NCBI GenBank assembly: GCA_902801805.1
Contig: CADCJP010000012.1
Span: 1-16,641 of the forward strand
Direction: 5' to 3'
From: an uncultured Erysipelotrichaceae bacterium
GTDB lineage: Bacteria > Bacillota_I > Bacilli_A > RFN20 > CAG-826
DNA length: 16,641 bases
Position numbers and translations under genes: made by a program. Shown here one piece after another: positions 1 through 9,512 of the stretch. A model generated the notes under the pieces. It was not told where the DNA came from. It worked only from the letters and a program-made list of their open reading frames with translations, and searched no databases. The stretch's first letter is position 1; each line of letters begins with the position of its first letter.

Positions 1-1109
1 TTGTCCACTAAGCAGAGGTTGATAATACCAAAGCTCACTTGTAAGTTGGTGAGTTTATATAATTGGTTTAATAAAACTTCTGGAATCGCATCACGTTTAA
101 CTTCGATGACAACACGGATACCATCTTTATTGGATTCATCACGGATATCAGAGATACCTTCAATGACTTTATCACGGACTAAAGAGGCCATGTTTTCAAT
201 CATGTTAGCTTTATTAATGCCATATGGGATTTCATCAACAATGATACGTTTTAAACCGTGTTCACCGCGTTCTTCGATATGGCATTTACTTCTAATAGCG
301 ATGCTACCTGTACCTGTTTCATAGGCATCACGAATACCACTTCTACCTAAGATGATGGCGCCTGTTGGGAAGTCTGGACCTTTGATATATTCCATTAATT
401 CATCAACAGTGATTTCTGGGTTTCTCGCAATAGCGATAACACCATCAATAACTTCACCTAAGTTGTGTGGTGGGATGTTTGTGGCCATACCAACAGCGAT
501 ACCACTTGAACCGTTAACTAATAAGTTAGGAATTCTGGAAGGTAAGACAGTTGGTTCTTGATCAACACCATCGTAGTTATCCATGAAATCAACAACATCA
601 CAGTTAATATCACGTACCATTTCTAAGGCTAATTTAGCCATTCTTGCTTCAGTATAACGATAAGCCGCAGGTTCATCACCGTCGACACTACCGAAGTTAC
701 CATGACCTTCAACGAGCATGTATCTCATTGCGAATGGTTGAGCAAGTCTTGCTAAGGCACCATAGATAGCGGAGTCACCATGAGGGTGATATTTACCCAT
801 AACGTCACCGACGATACGAGCACATTTCTTAAATGGTTTGTCTGGAGTGTTACCAGTTTCACTCATAGAGTAAACGATACGTCTATGAACTGGTTTCATA
901 CCATCTCTGACATCAGGAATCGCACGAGCGACGATAACTGACATCGCGTAATCAAGGAAGGATTCTTTGACTAATGGCACGGTATCAACATCAGTTAAAC
1001 CTGCGACGATACCAGCTTCAAGTTCTTGTTCTTCTTCAGCGGAAACTTCTTCGGTTTCTTCATCTTGGACTTCTTCGTCTAAGACTTTGTTTTCATCTTC
1101 TAATAACAT
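1..1109 (-). CDS. gyrA: DNA gyrase subunit A, N-terminal part (cut by window edge)
   Basis: GyrA is the breakage-reunion subunit of the type II topoisomerase that introduces negative supercoils. I translated 369 codons from an ATG at 1109; the frame stays open to the window edge, so the C-terminal half and beta-pinwheel are not visible. Seen: [18 protein letters not shown] near residue 53, the KYHPHGDS quinolone-resistance region around 107-113, and the catalytic tyrosine in YRYTEAR at residue 152 (654-656), equivalent to E. coli Tyr122. The numbering offset to E. coli is +30 because of a Glu/Asp-rich N-terminal extension (16 of the first 33 residues are acidic). The position equivalent to E. 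coli Asp87 is Gly117. The start is supported by AAAGGAG placed 8 nt upstream and a gap of 17 nt from the ancestral gyrB stop, so it is probably cotranscribed with gyrB. Identity is certain. Confidence 0.97.
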   Translation of the reverse strand, partial: MLLEDENKVLDEEVQDEETEEVSAEEEQELEAGIVAGLTDVDTVPLVKESFLDYAMSVIVARAIPDVRDGMKPVHRRIVYSMSETGNTPDKPFKKCARIVGDVMGKYHPHGDSAIYGALARLAQPFAMRYMLVEGHGNFGSVDGDEPAAYRYTEARMAKLALEMVRDINCDVVDFMDNYDGVDQEPTVLPSRIPNLLVNGSSGIAVGMATNIPPHNLGEVIDGVIAIARNPEITVDELMEYIKGPDFPTGAIILGRSGIRDAYETGTGSIAIRSKCHIEERGEHGLKRIIVDEIPYGINKANMIENMASLVRDKVIEGISDIRDESNKDGIRVVIEVKRDAIPEVLLNQLYKLTNLQVSFGIINLCLVD

Positions 1110-1126
1110 AACTTGCACTCCTTTCC

Positions 1127-4219
<3,093 letters not shown>

Positions 4220-4220
4220 G

Positions 4221-4439
4221 CTAATCGATTAAAAAGGACTTGCCAGAGATTTGAATGACATCACCGTGGTATAATTTACGTCCACGACGATTTTCCTCCT
4301 CTCCGTTGACCAAAGCACTGTTTTCACTGAGAAAATATTTCGCTTGGCCACCGGTATCGATAATACCAGTGATTTTAAGCAAAATACCTAGTGTGATGAA
4401 GGTTTCACCTTCGCGTAATTTAATGCTTTTTTGGGCCAC
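4221..4439 (-). CDS. yaaA: YaaA-family S4-domain RNA-binding protein
   Basis: This is a 72-residue S4-like protein of the type always found between dnaN and recF in Bacilli (B. subtilis YaaA is about the same length). S4 domains bind structured RNA; the exact role of this family is not settled, though involvement in ribosome assembly has been suggested. Seen: ITLGILLKITGIIDTGGQAK followed by the conserved ENRRGRKLYHGDVI near the C-terminus. I chose the GTG at 4437-4439 because CAGGAG lies 5 nt upstream and the resulting length fits the family. An upstream in-frame ATG at 4467-4469 would add 10 residues and would lie upstream of the TATAAT box, so I reject it. It begins the yaaA-recF-gyrB-gyrA unit. 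Confidence 0.88.
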   Translation of the reverse strand: MAQKSIKLREGETFITLGILLKITGIIDTGGQAKYFLSENSALVNGEEENRRGRKLYHGDVIQISGKSFLID

Positions 4440-4457
4440 AAAAACTCCTGTATGTTT

Positions 4458-4463
4458 ATTATA
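4458..4463 (-). promoter_or_regulatory. Candidate -10 box for the yaaA-recF-gyrB-gyrA unit
   Basis: A perfect TATAAT on the minus strand lies 18 nt upstream of the yaaA GTG. The hexamer 17 nt further upstream (TTCCCT, 4481-4486) is a poor -35 and is part of the terminator stem. Transcription would start near 4451, leaving a leader of about 12 nt that contains the CAGGAG site. The assignment rests on the -10 match and its position only. Confidence 0.5.
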
Positions 4464-4475
4464 ACCCATATAAAT

Positions 4476-4500
4476 AAAAAAGGGAATTAAATATTCCCTT
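4476..4500 (-). terminator. Rho-independent terminator after dnaN
   Basis: On the minus strand an 8-bp stem (AAGGGAAT / ATTCCCTT, 4493-4500 with 4480-4487) with a 5-nt loop is followed by a run of T. It lies 35 nt beyond the dnaN stop. The stem has only three G:C pairs, so termination may be partial. It separates dnaA-dnaN from yaaA-recF-gyrase. Confidence 0.7.
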
Positions 4501-4534
4501 AATTTGTATAAAGTCTAGAATAGGTGTTTTTGGC

Positions 4535-5656
4535 CTAATAAGTACGGACTGGAGTGACGATTTGGACGACAGAGTCATCTGAGGCATTCTCAACCACAAA
4601 TGGCTTCATTTCGCCTACAAATGCGAATGTGACATCAGCACTTCCGAGAGCTTTAACCGCTTCAATAACAAAACTACTGTTAAATGAAACGTGTAAGTTT
4701 TGACCAACGTATTTAAAGACATCAATTCTTTCAACAGCGGAACCGACTTGGCTTGATTTAGCAGAAATCTCAATGCCATCTTCACTCATAGCGAGATCAA
4801 CGATGTTTTCTCTATCGATGGATAAGATGTTAGCTCTTTCAATAGCTCTCATTAAATCGTTTGCGTTAACTTCTAATGAGTAGTTAGTCATCTTTGGGAC
4901 GATATTCTTTGTATTTGGGTAATCACCAGCGATTAATCTAGTAGCAACAACAGTTGTACCAATGGTGAACAATGCTTTCTTATCACTAAAAGCGATTTCC
5001 ACTGATTCTCTACCTTCTAATAAGTGATTAATTTCATTCATCATCTTGGCAGGAACATTAGCGACAAATTCTATACCTAAAGGAATATTAAGTGTTTTTC
5101 TCGCCATACGAGCGCTGTCTGTAGCAGTAGCGGTTAAAACACCATTACTAGCTTCAAGATTCAACGCTGTGAGGATTGGACGTTGTTCTTTAAGAGAAGC
5201 TGCAAATGTTGTTTGGCTCACTAAGATATCAAAATCGGCTCTAGATAAGCTGAGTTCTGTACCATTGGCTTCTAGGTCAAGATCAGGATATTCATCAACC
5301 TTGACGCAGTTTAAGCGGTATTCTGAACGATTGTTACTAATAGTGGCGATAGTGGAATCAACTACATCAACTGTAATTTCTTCTGTATCCATCTTTCTGG
5401 TGATTTCCACTAAAAGTTTGGCTTTCATTAAAATAGAGCCTTCTTTATAGTTTCTAATAATTTCTTCTTCACCTAATTTATAAGGAACTTGAGTCTTAAT
5501 AGAAATGTTTTCATCAGTACCAGTAATGAATAAACCTTTTTCATTTAAATCTAATCTAAAGTTTTCTAAAACTGCTTTTGCATTCTTACTAGAAATAGCT
5601 CTTGCAGCAACATTTAATCCTTTAAGGAATTCCTCACGCTTAATTGTAAATCTCAT
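4535..5656 (-). CDS. dnaN: DNA polymerase III beta subunit (sliding clamp)
   Basis: DnaN forms the ring-shaped dimeric clamp that tethers replicative and repair polymerases to DNA. The 373-aa product matches the family length (B. subtilis about 378). Seen: the N-terminal MRFTIKREEFLKGLNVAARAI, three consecutive clamp domains by length and pattern, and the conserved C-terminal TPVRTY that closes the protein-binding pocket region. The start at 5656 has AAAGGA about 8 nt upstream. The gene follows dnaA after 142 nt that carry DnaA boxes and an A/T tract, and it is followed by a terminator. The stop is TAG. Nothing unusual was seen in the coding region. Confidence 0.97.
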   Translation of the reverse strand: MRFTIKREEFLKGLNVAARAISSKNAKAVLENFRLDLNEKGLFITGTDENISIKTQVPYKLGEEEIIRNYKEGSILMKAKLLVEITRKMDTEEITVDVVDSTIATISNNRSEYRLNCVKVDEYPDLDLEANGTELSLSRADFDILVSQTTFAASLKEQRPILTALNLEASNGVLTATATDSARMARKTLNIPLGIEFVANVPAKMMNEINHLLEGRESVEIAFSDKKALFTIGTTVVATRLIAGDYPNTKNIVPKMTNYSLEVNANDLMRAIERANILSIDRENIVDLAMSEDGIEISAKSSQVGSAVERIDVFKYVGQNLHVSFNSSFVIEAVKALGSADVTFAFVGEMKPFVVENASDDSVVQIVTPVRTY

Positions 5657-5674
5657 ACATATTCCTTTCTTTTC

Positions 5675-5708
5675 TATATATTTATTATATTAATAATAAT
5701 TATTAAAT
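5675..5708. other. 34-nt pure A/T tract, probable DNA-unwinding element
   Basis: An uninterrupted 34-nt A/T stretch rich in TAA/TTA triplets begins 1 nt beyond the tandem DnaA boxes at 5710-5727, on the dnaN side. In B. subtilis the unwinding element lies in the same dnaA-dnaN gap next to DnaA boxes. The position and composition fit; unwinding itself is inferred. Confidence 0.6.
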
Positions 5709-5709
5709 C

Positions 5710-5718
5710 TGTGGATAT
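5710..5718 (-). promoter_or_regulatory. DnaA box (one mismatch), dnaA-dnaN gap
   Basis: Reads ATATCCACA on the minus strand, one mismatch to TTATCCACA. It directly abuts the perfect box at 5719-5727 in the same orientation, giving a head-to-tail pair pointing at the A/T tract. Confidence 0.75.
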
Positions 5719-5727
5719 TGTGGATAA
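5719..5727 (-). promoter_or_regulatory. DnaA box (perfect consensus), dnaA-dnaN gap
   Basis: Reads TTATCCACA on the minus strand, identical to the classic DnaA box. It is the first of two abutting boxes; the A/T tract follows on the dnaN side. Confidence 0.85.
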
Positions 5728-5750
5728 CTCAGATTATGGTACTTGAGAAT

Positions 5751-5759
5751 ATTGTATCA
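5751..5759 (-). promoter_or_regulatory. Candidate extended -10 promoter for dnaN
   Basis: The minus strand reads TGATACAAT, an extended -10 (TGn plus TACAAT), about 95 nt upstream of dnaN. No good -35 hexamer is visible. A start near 5744 would place the DnaA boxes in the dnaN leader, so DnaA binding could repress dnaN transcription; that is inference. Confidence 0.35.
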
Positions 5760-5798
5760 CACCTGGTTATAAAATGATATTTTTTATTTTTAAATAAA

Positions 5799-7178
5799 CT
5801 AGTTGGATTTTAAGGTCTTTGTTAGTTTATCAATAACCGCTTTTAATTGGTCATCAGTTTTCAACATACTTTCCACTTTTTCTATACCGTTCATCACAGT
5901 GGTATGATCACGACCACCGAATGCATTACCGATTTTTGTTAATGGGATATCGATATTAATTCTAATTAGATACATGGCGATGTGACGTGCGAGAGCAATT
6001 TGACCTGTTCTTGTCTTACCCACTAATTGGCTTGGAGTTAAGTTATAGTAGTCCGCGACAATGTTGATGACACGTTGTTCTGATAACTGTGCAGCGACGT
6101 TTTTTACACCGGTAATATTTTGTACAGCTTCAATTGCGACCTCTAATGTAATCTTATCAACTGGGTGCATAGAAGTGACGTAGAAAATTAACCTATTAAA
6201 CGCACCATCTAACTCTCTAACATTGCTGCTAAATTTCTCAGCGTAGAAGTATAAAACTGCTGGATCAAAATTGTTGATATCTAAGCCCTCATTAAGGATT
6301 TGTTTTTCAAGAATCTTAACGCATGTATTTTGGTCTGGATTATTGATTTTTACGGTCAAACCCTGGCTGAATCTGGTCACAAGACGATCTTCTAATCCTT
6401 TTAATTCGTTAGGTTGTCTATCAGATGTGATGACGATTTGTTTATTGGAGTTAACCATCTTTTGATAGATGTAGAAAAACATCTCTTCAGTATTAACCTT
6501 ATTTTCTAAGAATTGCACATCATCAAATAAGAGGACATCGACAGTGGAAAAGAAGTCTTTCATTGTTTCTGAACCCTTCTCACCTTTGACAAATTTTACA
6601 TACTCATCAACGAACTCGTTAGCGTTGATATATAACACTTTTGCACCTGGCTTACTGACAGTTCTAATGTAGTTACCAATAGCGTGTAATAAGTGAGTTT
6701 TACCTAAACCAGAATTGGAATAAATGAATAATGGATTGAAAACCGCGCCTGGTTTTTTGGCAATCATTGTTGCAGCGCGATATGCTTCTTTATTGAATTC
6801 ACCTTCAACAAAGGAATCAAATGTTAAGTTAGATTTTAATTCAGCATCTTTAAAGAAGACTGTTTCTTCACTTTTAACTTTGTTAACACCAAAAGCGGTA
6901 TTGCTTTTAGCAATATCTTCACCTAATTTAAATTCAAAACGACAGTGTTGTTCGGTAATGTCGTAGAAGGCTTCTTTAATTAATTCTATATATTTAGAGG
7001 AGAGTAATCTTTGTGATGTGAGGTCCTTAACCACGACTGTCACTAAGTCTCCTTTGATGTCATGAATATAGGTACGAGAGAAGAAAGAATCAAATATTTG
7101 TCTTTCGTCGAGCCTTTGATCTATTAGCTCTAATGTTTGTTCCCACATACGGGAGATCTCTGATACTGAATTATTCAT
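5799..7178 (-). CDS. dnaA: Chromosomal replication initiator DnaA
   Basis: DnaA is the AAA+ ATPase that binds DnaA boxes and opens the origin. With the ATG at 7178 the product is 459 aa (B. subtilis 446). Numbered from that start: domain I from MNNSVSEISRMWEQTLELI, Walker A SNSGLGKT (154-161), Walker B LLFDDVQF (216-223), sensor I VITSDRQP (249-256), and the domain IV DNA-binding signature GGRDHTTVMNG (421-431). The first Walker A position is Ser154 where the consensus is Gly/Ala. The frame is open upstream to an ATG at 7349, but those 57 codons consist of origin DNA with DnaA boxes, and domain I normally begins at the chosen start, which has AGGTGG about 7 nt upstream. The stop is TAG. A TATAAT box lies 29 nt upstream. 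Confidence 0.97.
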   Translation of the reverse strand: MNNSVSEISRMWEQTLELIDQRLDERQIFDSFFSRTYIHDIKGDLVTVVVKDLTSQRLLSSKYIELIKEAFYDITEQHCRFEFKLGEDIAKSNTAFGVNKVKSEETVFFKDAELKSNLTFDSFVEGEFNKEAYRAATMIAKKPGAVFNPLFIYSNSGLGKTHLLHAIGNYIRTVSKPGAKVLYINANEFVDEYVKFVKGEKGSETMKDFFSTVDVLLFDDVQFLENKVNTEEMFFYIYQKMVNSNKQIVITSDRQPNELKGLEDRLVTRFSQGLTVKINNPDQNTCVKILEKQILNEGLDINNFDPAVLYFYAEKFSSNVRELDGAFNRLIFYVTSMHPVDKITLEVAIEAVQNITGVKNVAAQLSEQRVINIVADYYNLTPSQLVGKTRTGQIALARHIAMYLIRINIDIPLTKIGNAFGGRDHTTVMNGIEKVESMLKTDDQLKAVIDKLTKTLKSN

Positions 7179-7206
7179 AACGTTTCCACCTGATTTCGTG
7201 TCACCT

Positions 7207-7212
7207 ATTATA
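7207..7212 (-). promoter_or_regulatory. Candidate -10 box of the dnaA promoter
   Basis: Perfect TATAAT on the minus strand, 28 nt upstream of the dnaA ATG, giving a leader of roughly 20 nt that includes the AGGTGG site. The hexamer at the expected -35 distance (TACAAA, 7230-7235) matches the consensus at only three positions. A TTTTCCACA DnaA box lies just upstream at 7258-7266, a suitable place for autoregulation by DnaA. Confidence 0.5.
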
Positions 7213-7257
7213 AAATAATTCACATTCGTTTTGTATGCGAATTTGCGCGAAAATAAG

Positions 7258-7266
7258 TTTTCCACA
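7258..7266 (+). promoter_or_regulatory. DnaA box (one mismatch)
   Basis: TTTTCCACA on the plus strand, differing from TTATCCACA at position 3. It lies upstream of the dnaA -10 box. Confidence 0.6.
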
Positions 7267-7297
7267 TCAATCCCCATAGAATTGTAACTATAGTGAG

Positions 7298-7306
7298 TTT
7301 TCCACA
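7298..7306 (+). promoter_or_regulatory. DnaA box (one mismatch)
   Basis: A second TTTTCCACA on the plus strand, 40 nt from the first, i.e. close to four helical turns. A weaker ATTTCCACA overlaps its last base. Confidence 0.6.
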
Positions 7307-7324
7307 TTTCCACATCTTCAAAAT

Positions 7325-7333
7325 TGTGGATAA
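7325..7333 (-). promoter_or_regulatory. DnaA box (perfect consensus)
   Basis: Reads TTATCCACA on the minus strand; the only exact match in the dnaA-rpmH gap and opposite in orientation to the boxes at 7258 and 7298. Confidence 0.85.
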
Positions 7334-7354
7334 GTTTTCCACTTTTCAACAGCC

Positions 7355-7363
7355 TGTGGATAT
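7355..7363 (-). promoter_or_regulatory. DnaA box (one mismatch)
   Basis: Reads ATATCCACA on the minus strand, the same variant as at 5710-5718. It shares its base 7363 with the next box. Confidence 0.7.
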
Positions 7364-7371
7364 GTGGATTA
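7363..7371 (-). promoter_or_regulatory. DnaA box (one mismatch)
   Basis: Reads TAATCCACA on the minus strand. Together with 7355-7363 it forms a head-to-tail pair like the one in the dnaA-dnaN gap. Confidence 0.65.
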
Positions 7372-7418
7372 CTAACTTTTTCTACTCACGCTTCCATTAT
7401 TTTTGACAAAATCGCGAT

Positions 7419-7427
7419 TGTGAATAA
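7419..7427 (-). promoter_or_regulatory. DnaA box (one mismatch), nearest rpmH
   Basis: Reads TTATTCACA on the minus strand, one mismatch at position 5. It lies 22 nt upstream of the rpmH -35 hexamer. Confidence 0.5.
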
Positions 7428-7448
7428 CTCAAATAAAACCACATTTTG

Positions 7449-7475
7449 TTGACATTTATTAATAAATGCTATTAA
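7449..7475 (+). promoter_or_regulatory. Candidate promoter of rpmH-rnpA-yidC-jag
   Basis: Perfect -35 TTGACA at 7449-7454 and an extended -10 TGCTATTAA at 7467-7475 (hexamer 7470-7475). The spacer is 15 nt, shorter than ideal. Transcription would begin near 7482, before the AAGGAGG site. A second TTGACA at 7403-7408 has no convincing -10 partner. Confidence 0.6.
7453..7468. repeat. Perfect 16-bp palindrome in the rpmH promoter spacer
   Basis: CATTTATTAATAAATG equals its own reverse complement. It starts on the last two bases of the -35 hexamer and ends inside the TG of the extended -10, the usual position of a repressor operator. It contains only two G:C pairs, so chance in AT-rich DNA remains possible. 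Confidence 0.55.
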
Positions 7476-7506
7476 ACTTATCTCGCTATGTAAGGAGGTT
7501 TCTTTT

Positions 7507-7641
7507 ATGAAAAGAACATATCAACCAAGTAAAATTAAACATCAACACAAGGCTGGATTCCGTGCTCGTATGAAATCCGCAAATGGTCGTCGCGTTCTTG
7601 CTCGTCGTAGAGCTAAAGGCAGAAAAAAATTAGCTGACTAA
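7507..7641 (+). CDS. rpmH: 50S ribosomal protein L34
   Basis: L34 is a small basic protein of the large ribosomal subunit. The 44-residue frame begins [18 protein letters not shown] and continues through [19 protein letters not shown] to a C-terminal KKLAD, the full conserved pattern and standard length of the family. The start is fixed by AAGGAGG at 7492-7498, 8 nt upstream. It is the first gene of the operon on the right of oriC, and rnpA follows after 13 nt, the usual L34-RNase P protein pairing. The stop is TAA. Identity is certain. Confidence 0.98.
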   Translation: MKRTYQPSKIKHQHKAGFRARMKSANGRRVLARRRAKGRKKLAD

Positions 7642-7654
7642 TCAGAGGAAGATT

Positions 7655-7975
7655 ATGAAAGTTATTAATCGTATTAAAGCAAGTGATGACTTTGCTCTAG
7701 CGATTAAAAAAGGCAGAGCGCAGCGTAACCAATCGTATGTCATCCATTATCGCCCAAACGAATTTAACTATGTAAGAGTGGGCATTTCTGTTTCTTCTAA
7801 ACTGGGTAACGCTGTTGTTCGCAATCTTGTCAAAAGACAAATTAGATCAATGTGTGATTCATTGATCGACTACAATTCTCAATCATTGGACATTGTTATC
7901 GTTGCTAAAGCAAATTTCCTAGATCGTTCGTATGACGATAACAAACAATCACTGAAAGAATTATTCAATTTTTAG
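7655..7975 (+). CDS. rnpA: Ribonuclease P protein component
   Basis: RnpA binds the RNase P RNA and helps it to cleave 5' leaders from pre-tRNAs. The product is 106 aa, slightly shorter than B. subtilis RnpA (116). Seen: the N-terminal VINRIKASDDFALAIKKGR typical of the family and the signature SSKLGNAVVRNLVKRQIR (47-64). In that signature the third residue of the usual Arg-Asn-Arg/Lys motif is Leu58, a departure from the norm. GAGGAAG lies about 3 nt before the ATG. It sits between rpmH and yidC as expected; the stop is TAG and yidC begins 14 nt later. Confidence 0.95.
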   Translation: MKVINRIKASDDFALAIKKGRAQRNQSYVIHYRPNEFNYVRVGISVSSKLGNAVVRNLVKRQIRSMCDSLIDYNSQSLDIVIVAKANFLDRSYDDNKQSLKELFNF

Positions 7976-7989
7976 ATAGGACTTATTAA

Positions 7990-9507
7990 ATGAAAAAAAG
8001 AACAAAACTAACATTAGGAGGCATTGCGTTATTCGCTGGTGCCATTCTACTCTCTAGTTGTACCGCTTCATTTTGTTCAAATCTTGATAAAGCTCATATC
8101 CTTTACGCTTTTGATTACGGTGTAAGTGATTATTATGATCACGATGTCACTAACGCAGAAACAGGCGTAACCGCGTACCGCGCTATCGAAGGTAATGATA
8201 ACGTCTGGTATGTGGCTAAACCACAAACAAGTACTGCTAGTGGCATTGGTAAAACCAAAGCCGACGCTATTAAAGCGGGTTTTGCACTACCATCACTTAA
8301 TTACTACGTCGAATTAGATAAATTGGTTTTAAACAAAGCTTTAGGGGCATATGGCAAAACAAACCTTGCCGAAGTTACTTATCAAGATGCTATTAATGCT
8401 TTAGATGACTATGGTTATTTAAAGTTCTACACAAACACTGATGGTGCAAAGCTTTGGGACAACTGGACCAATTTAAATCAAGAGATTAAAACTAGTATCC
8501 AAAAAGGTACTAGTACTTTAACGTTAGATGATTTACCATCTAATGACTATTTAAAATTATATCAAAAGGATATGAATGGCCTTATCGCTACATATCGTTC
8601 CTGTCTCGCAATCACTACTGATGATTATGGTTACTACGGCTATGCCGGTGGTACTGAATATCGTCAAAACAAAGTAAAGGTTGAAATTGAAGCCAAGAGT
8701 TGGAATTATGCCTGGAAGAAAGGCTTCGCTGAAGGCTTATTAGTCTATCCAATTGGCTGGCTCACAGAATCTTTAATTAAAACCTTTAAAAATGGTGGTG
8801 TTGCTGGTGGTTTAGCACAGTTGTTAGGTATCTTCGCAATTACCTTTATTGTGAGAACATTAATGTTATTCATTACTATCAAACAAACCACTACATCCGC
8901 CAAGATGCAGGCCTTACAACCAGAAATGGCTAAGATTCAAGCTAAGTATCCAAACGCTAATACAAATAACTACGAGAAACAACAACAAGCAGCGGATATG
9001 CAAAGACTTTATAAGAAGTACAAGATTAATCCTCTTGCCACTCTCTTACCAATGCTTATTCAATTCCCTGTCTTCATCTGTGTTTGGAGTGCTTTACAAG
9101 GCTCTGCATACATTTCCTCAGACTCATTCTTAAACATGCACTTATCTGATCCAATTAATACCGTGTTATTCAATGGTGCTAACTGGGCTAGTGGTGGTGC
9201 TGTTACAGCGCTCATCTTATTCTTATTAATGGCAGCTGCTCAAATCGTTTCCACTCTTCTTCCACAATGGATTCAAAAGAAGAAACGTAAGAAAGTTGCT
9301 AACTTAGGTAAGAACCCAGCGCAATCTCAACAACAAAGCCAAATGAAAATGTTCACCTATATTATGATGGCTATGATTATTTTCATGGGCTTCACTTTAG
9401 TGAGTGCCATGGTTGTTTACTGGTTTGTCGGTGCTTTATTCTCCATCGTTCAAACCTTAGTGGTTGAAAAAATCACATCAAATAGAGCCAAAAAGAAAGG
9501 TAGATAA
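7990..9507 (+). CDS. yidC: YidC/Oxa1-family membrane protein insertase with enlarged lipoprotein-type ectodomain
   Basis: YidC inserts proteins into the cytoplasmic membrane, alone or with Sec. The 505-aa product is about twice the length of B. subtilis SpoIIIJ. Residues 1-23 form a lipoprotein signal ending in the lipobox LSSC (Cys24). Residues 25 to about 255 are a hydrophilic, Tyr- and Asp-rich region that I do not recognise. The conserved Oxa1 core follows: first core helix 272-298 with the functional Arg289 (FIVRTL), a charged cytoplasmic loop (299-345), helix 348-370 with PMLIQFPVFI, helix about 403-424, a Lys-rich loop (430-436) and helices in 454-490, then a basic tail. AGGA lies 9 nt before the ATG. 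Genomic position between rnpA and jag confirms identity; the function of the ectodomain is unknown. Confidence 0.93.
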   Translation: MKKRTKLTLGGIALFAGAILLSSCTASFCSNLDKAHILYAFDYGVSDYYDHDVTNAETGVTAYRAIEGNDNVWYVAKPQTSTASGIGKTKADAIKAGFALPSLNYYVELDKLVLNKALGAYGKTNLAEVTYQDAINALDDYGYLKFYTNTDGAKLWDNWTNLNQEIKTSIQKGTSTLTLDDLPSNDYLKLYQKDMNGLIATYRSCLAITTDDYGYYGYAGGTEYRQNKVKVEIEAKSWNYAWKKGFAEGLLVYPIGWLTESLIKTFKNGGVAGGLAQLLGIFAITFIVRTLMLFITIKQTTTSAKMQALQPEMAKIQAKYPNANTNNYEKQQQAADMQRLYKKYKINPLATLLPMLIQFPVFICVWSALQGSAYISSDSFLNMHLSDPINTVLFNGANWASGGAVTALILFLLMAAAQIVSTLLPQWIQKKKRKKVANLGKNPAQSQQQSQMKMFTYIMMAMIIFMGFTLVSAMVVYWFVGALFSIVQTLVVEKITSNRAKKKGR

Positions 9508-9512
9508 ATAGT

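Larger units (their letters stand above)
7179..7506. other. oriC segment between dnaA and rpmH
   Basis: This 328-nt gene-free stretch divides leftward dnaA from rightward rpmH. It contains six DnaA boxes with no or one mismatch (7258-7427), several weaker ones such as ATTTCCACA at 7306-7314 and TTTTCCACT at 7335-7343, and outward-facing promoters for both genes. A bipartite origin, with this segment plus the dnaA-dnaN gap, matches the arrangement described in B. subtilis. All genes in the window are transcribed away from it, in the direction of fork movement. Confidence 0.88.

Noticed and set aside
4440..4469. ATG at 4467-4469 as the yaaA start
   Set aside because: It lies upstream of the TATAAT box, has no ribosome-binding site and makes the protein longer than the family; the GTG at 4439 has CAGGAG at proper spacing.
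7403..7408. Second TTGACA upstream of rpmH
   Set aside because: No acceptable -10 hexamer at 16-18 nt; the promoter at 7449-7475 is better.
7207..7506. Possible small RNA or riboswitch in the dnaA-rpmH gap
   Set aside because: The gap is accounted for by DnaA boxes and two promoters; I see no extended stem structure or terminator there.
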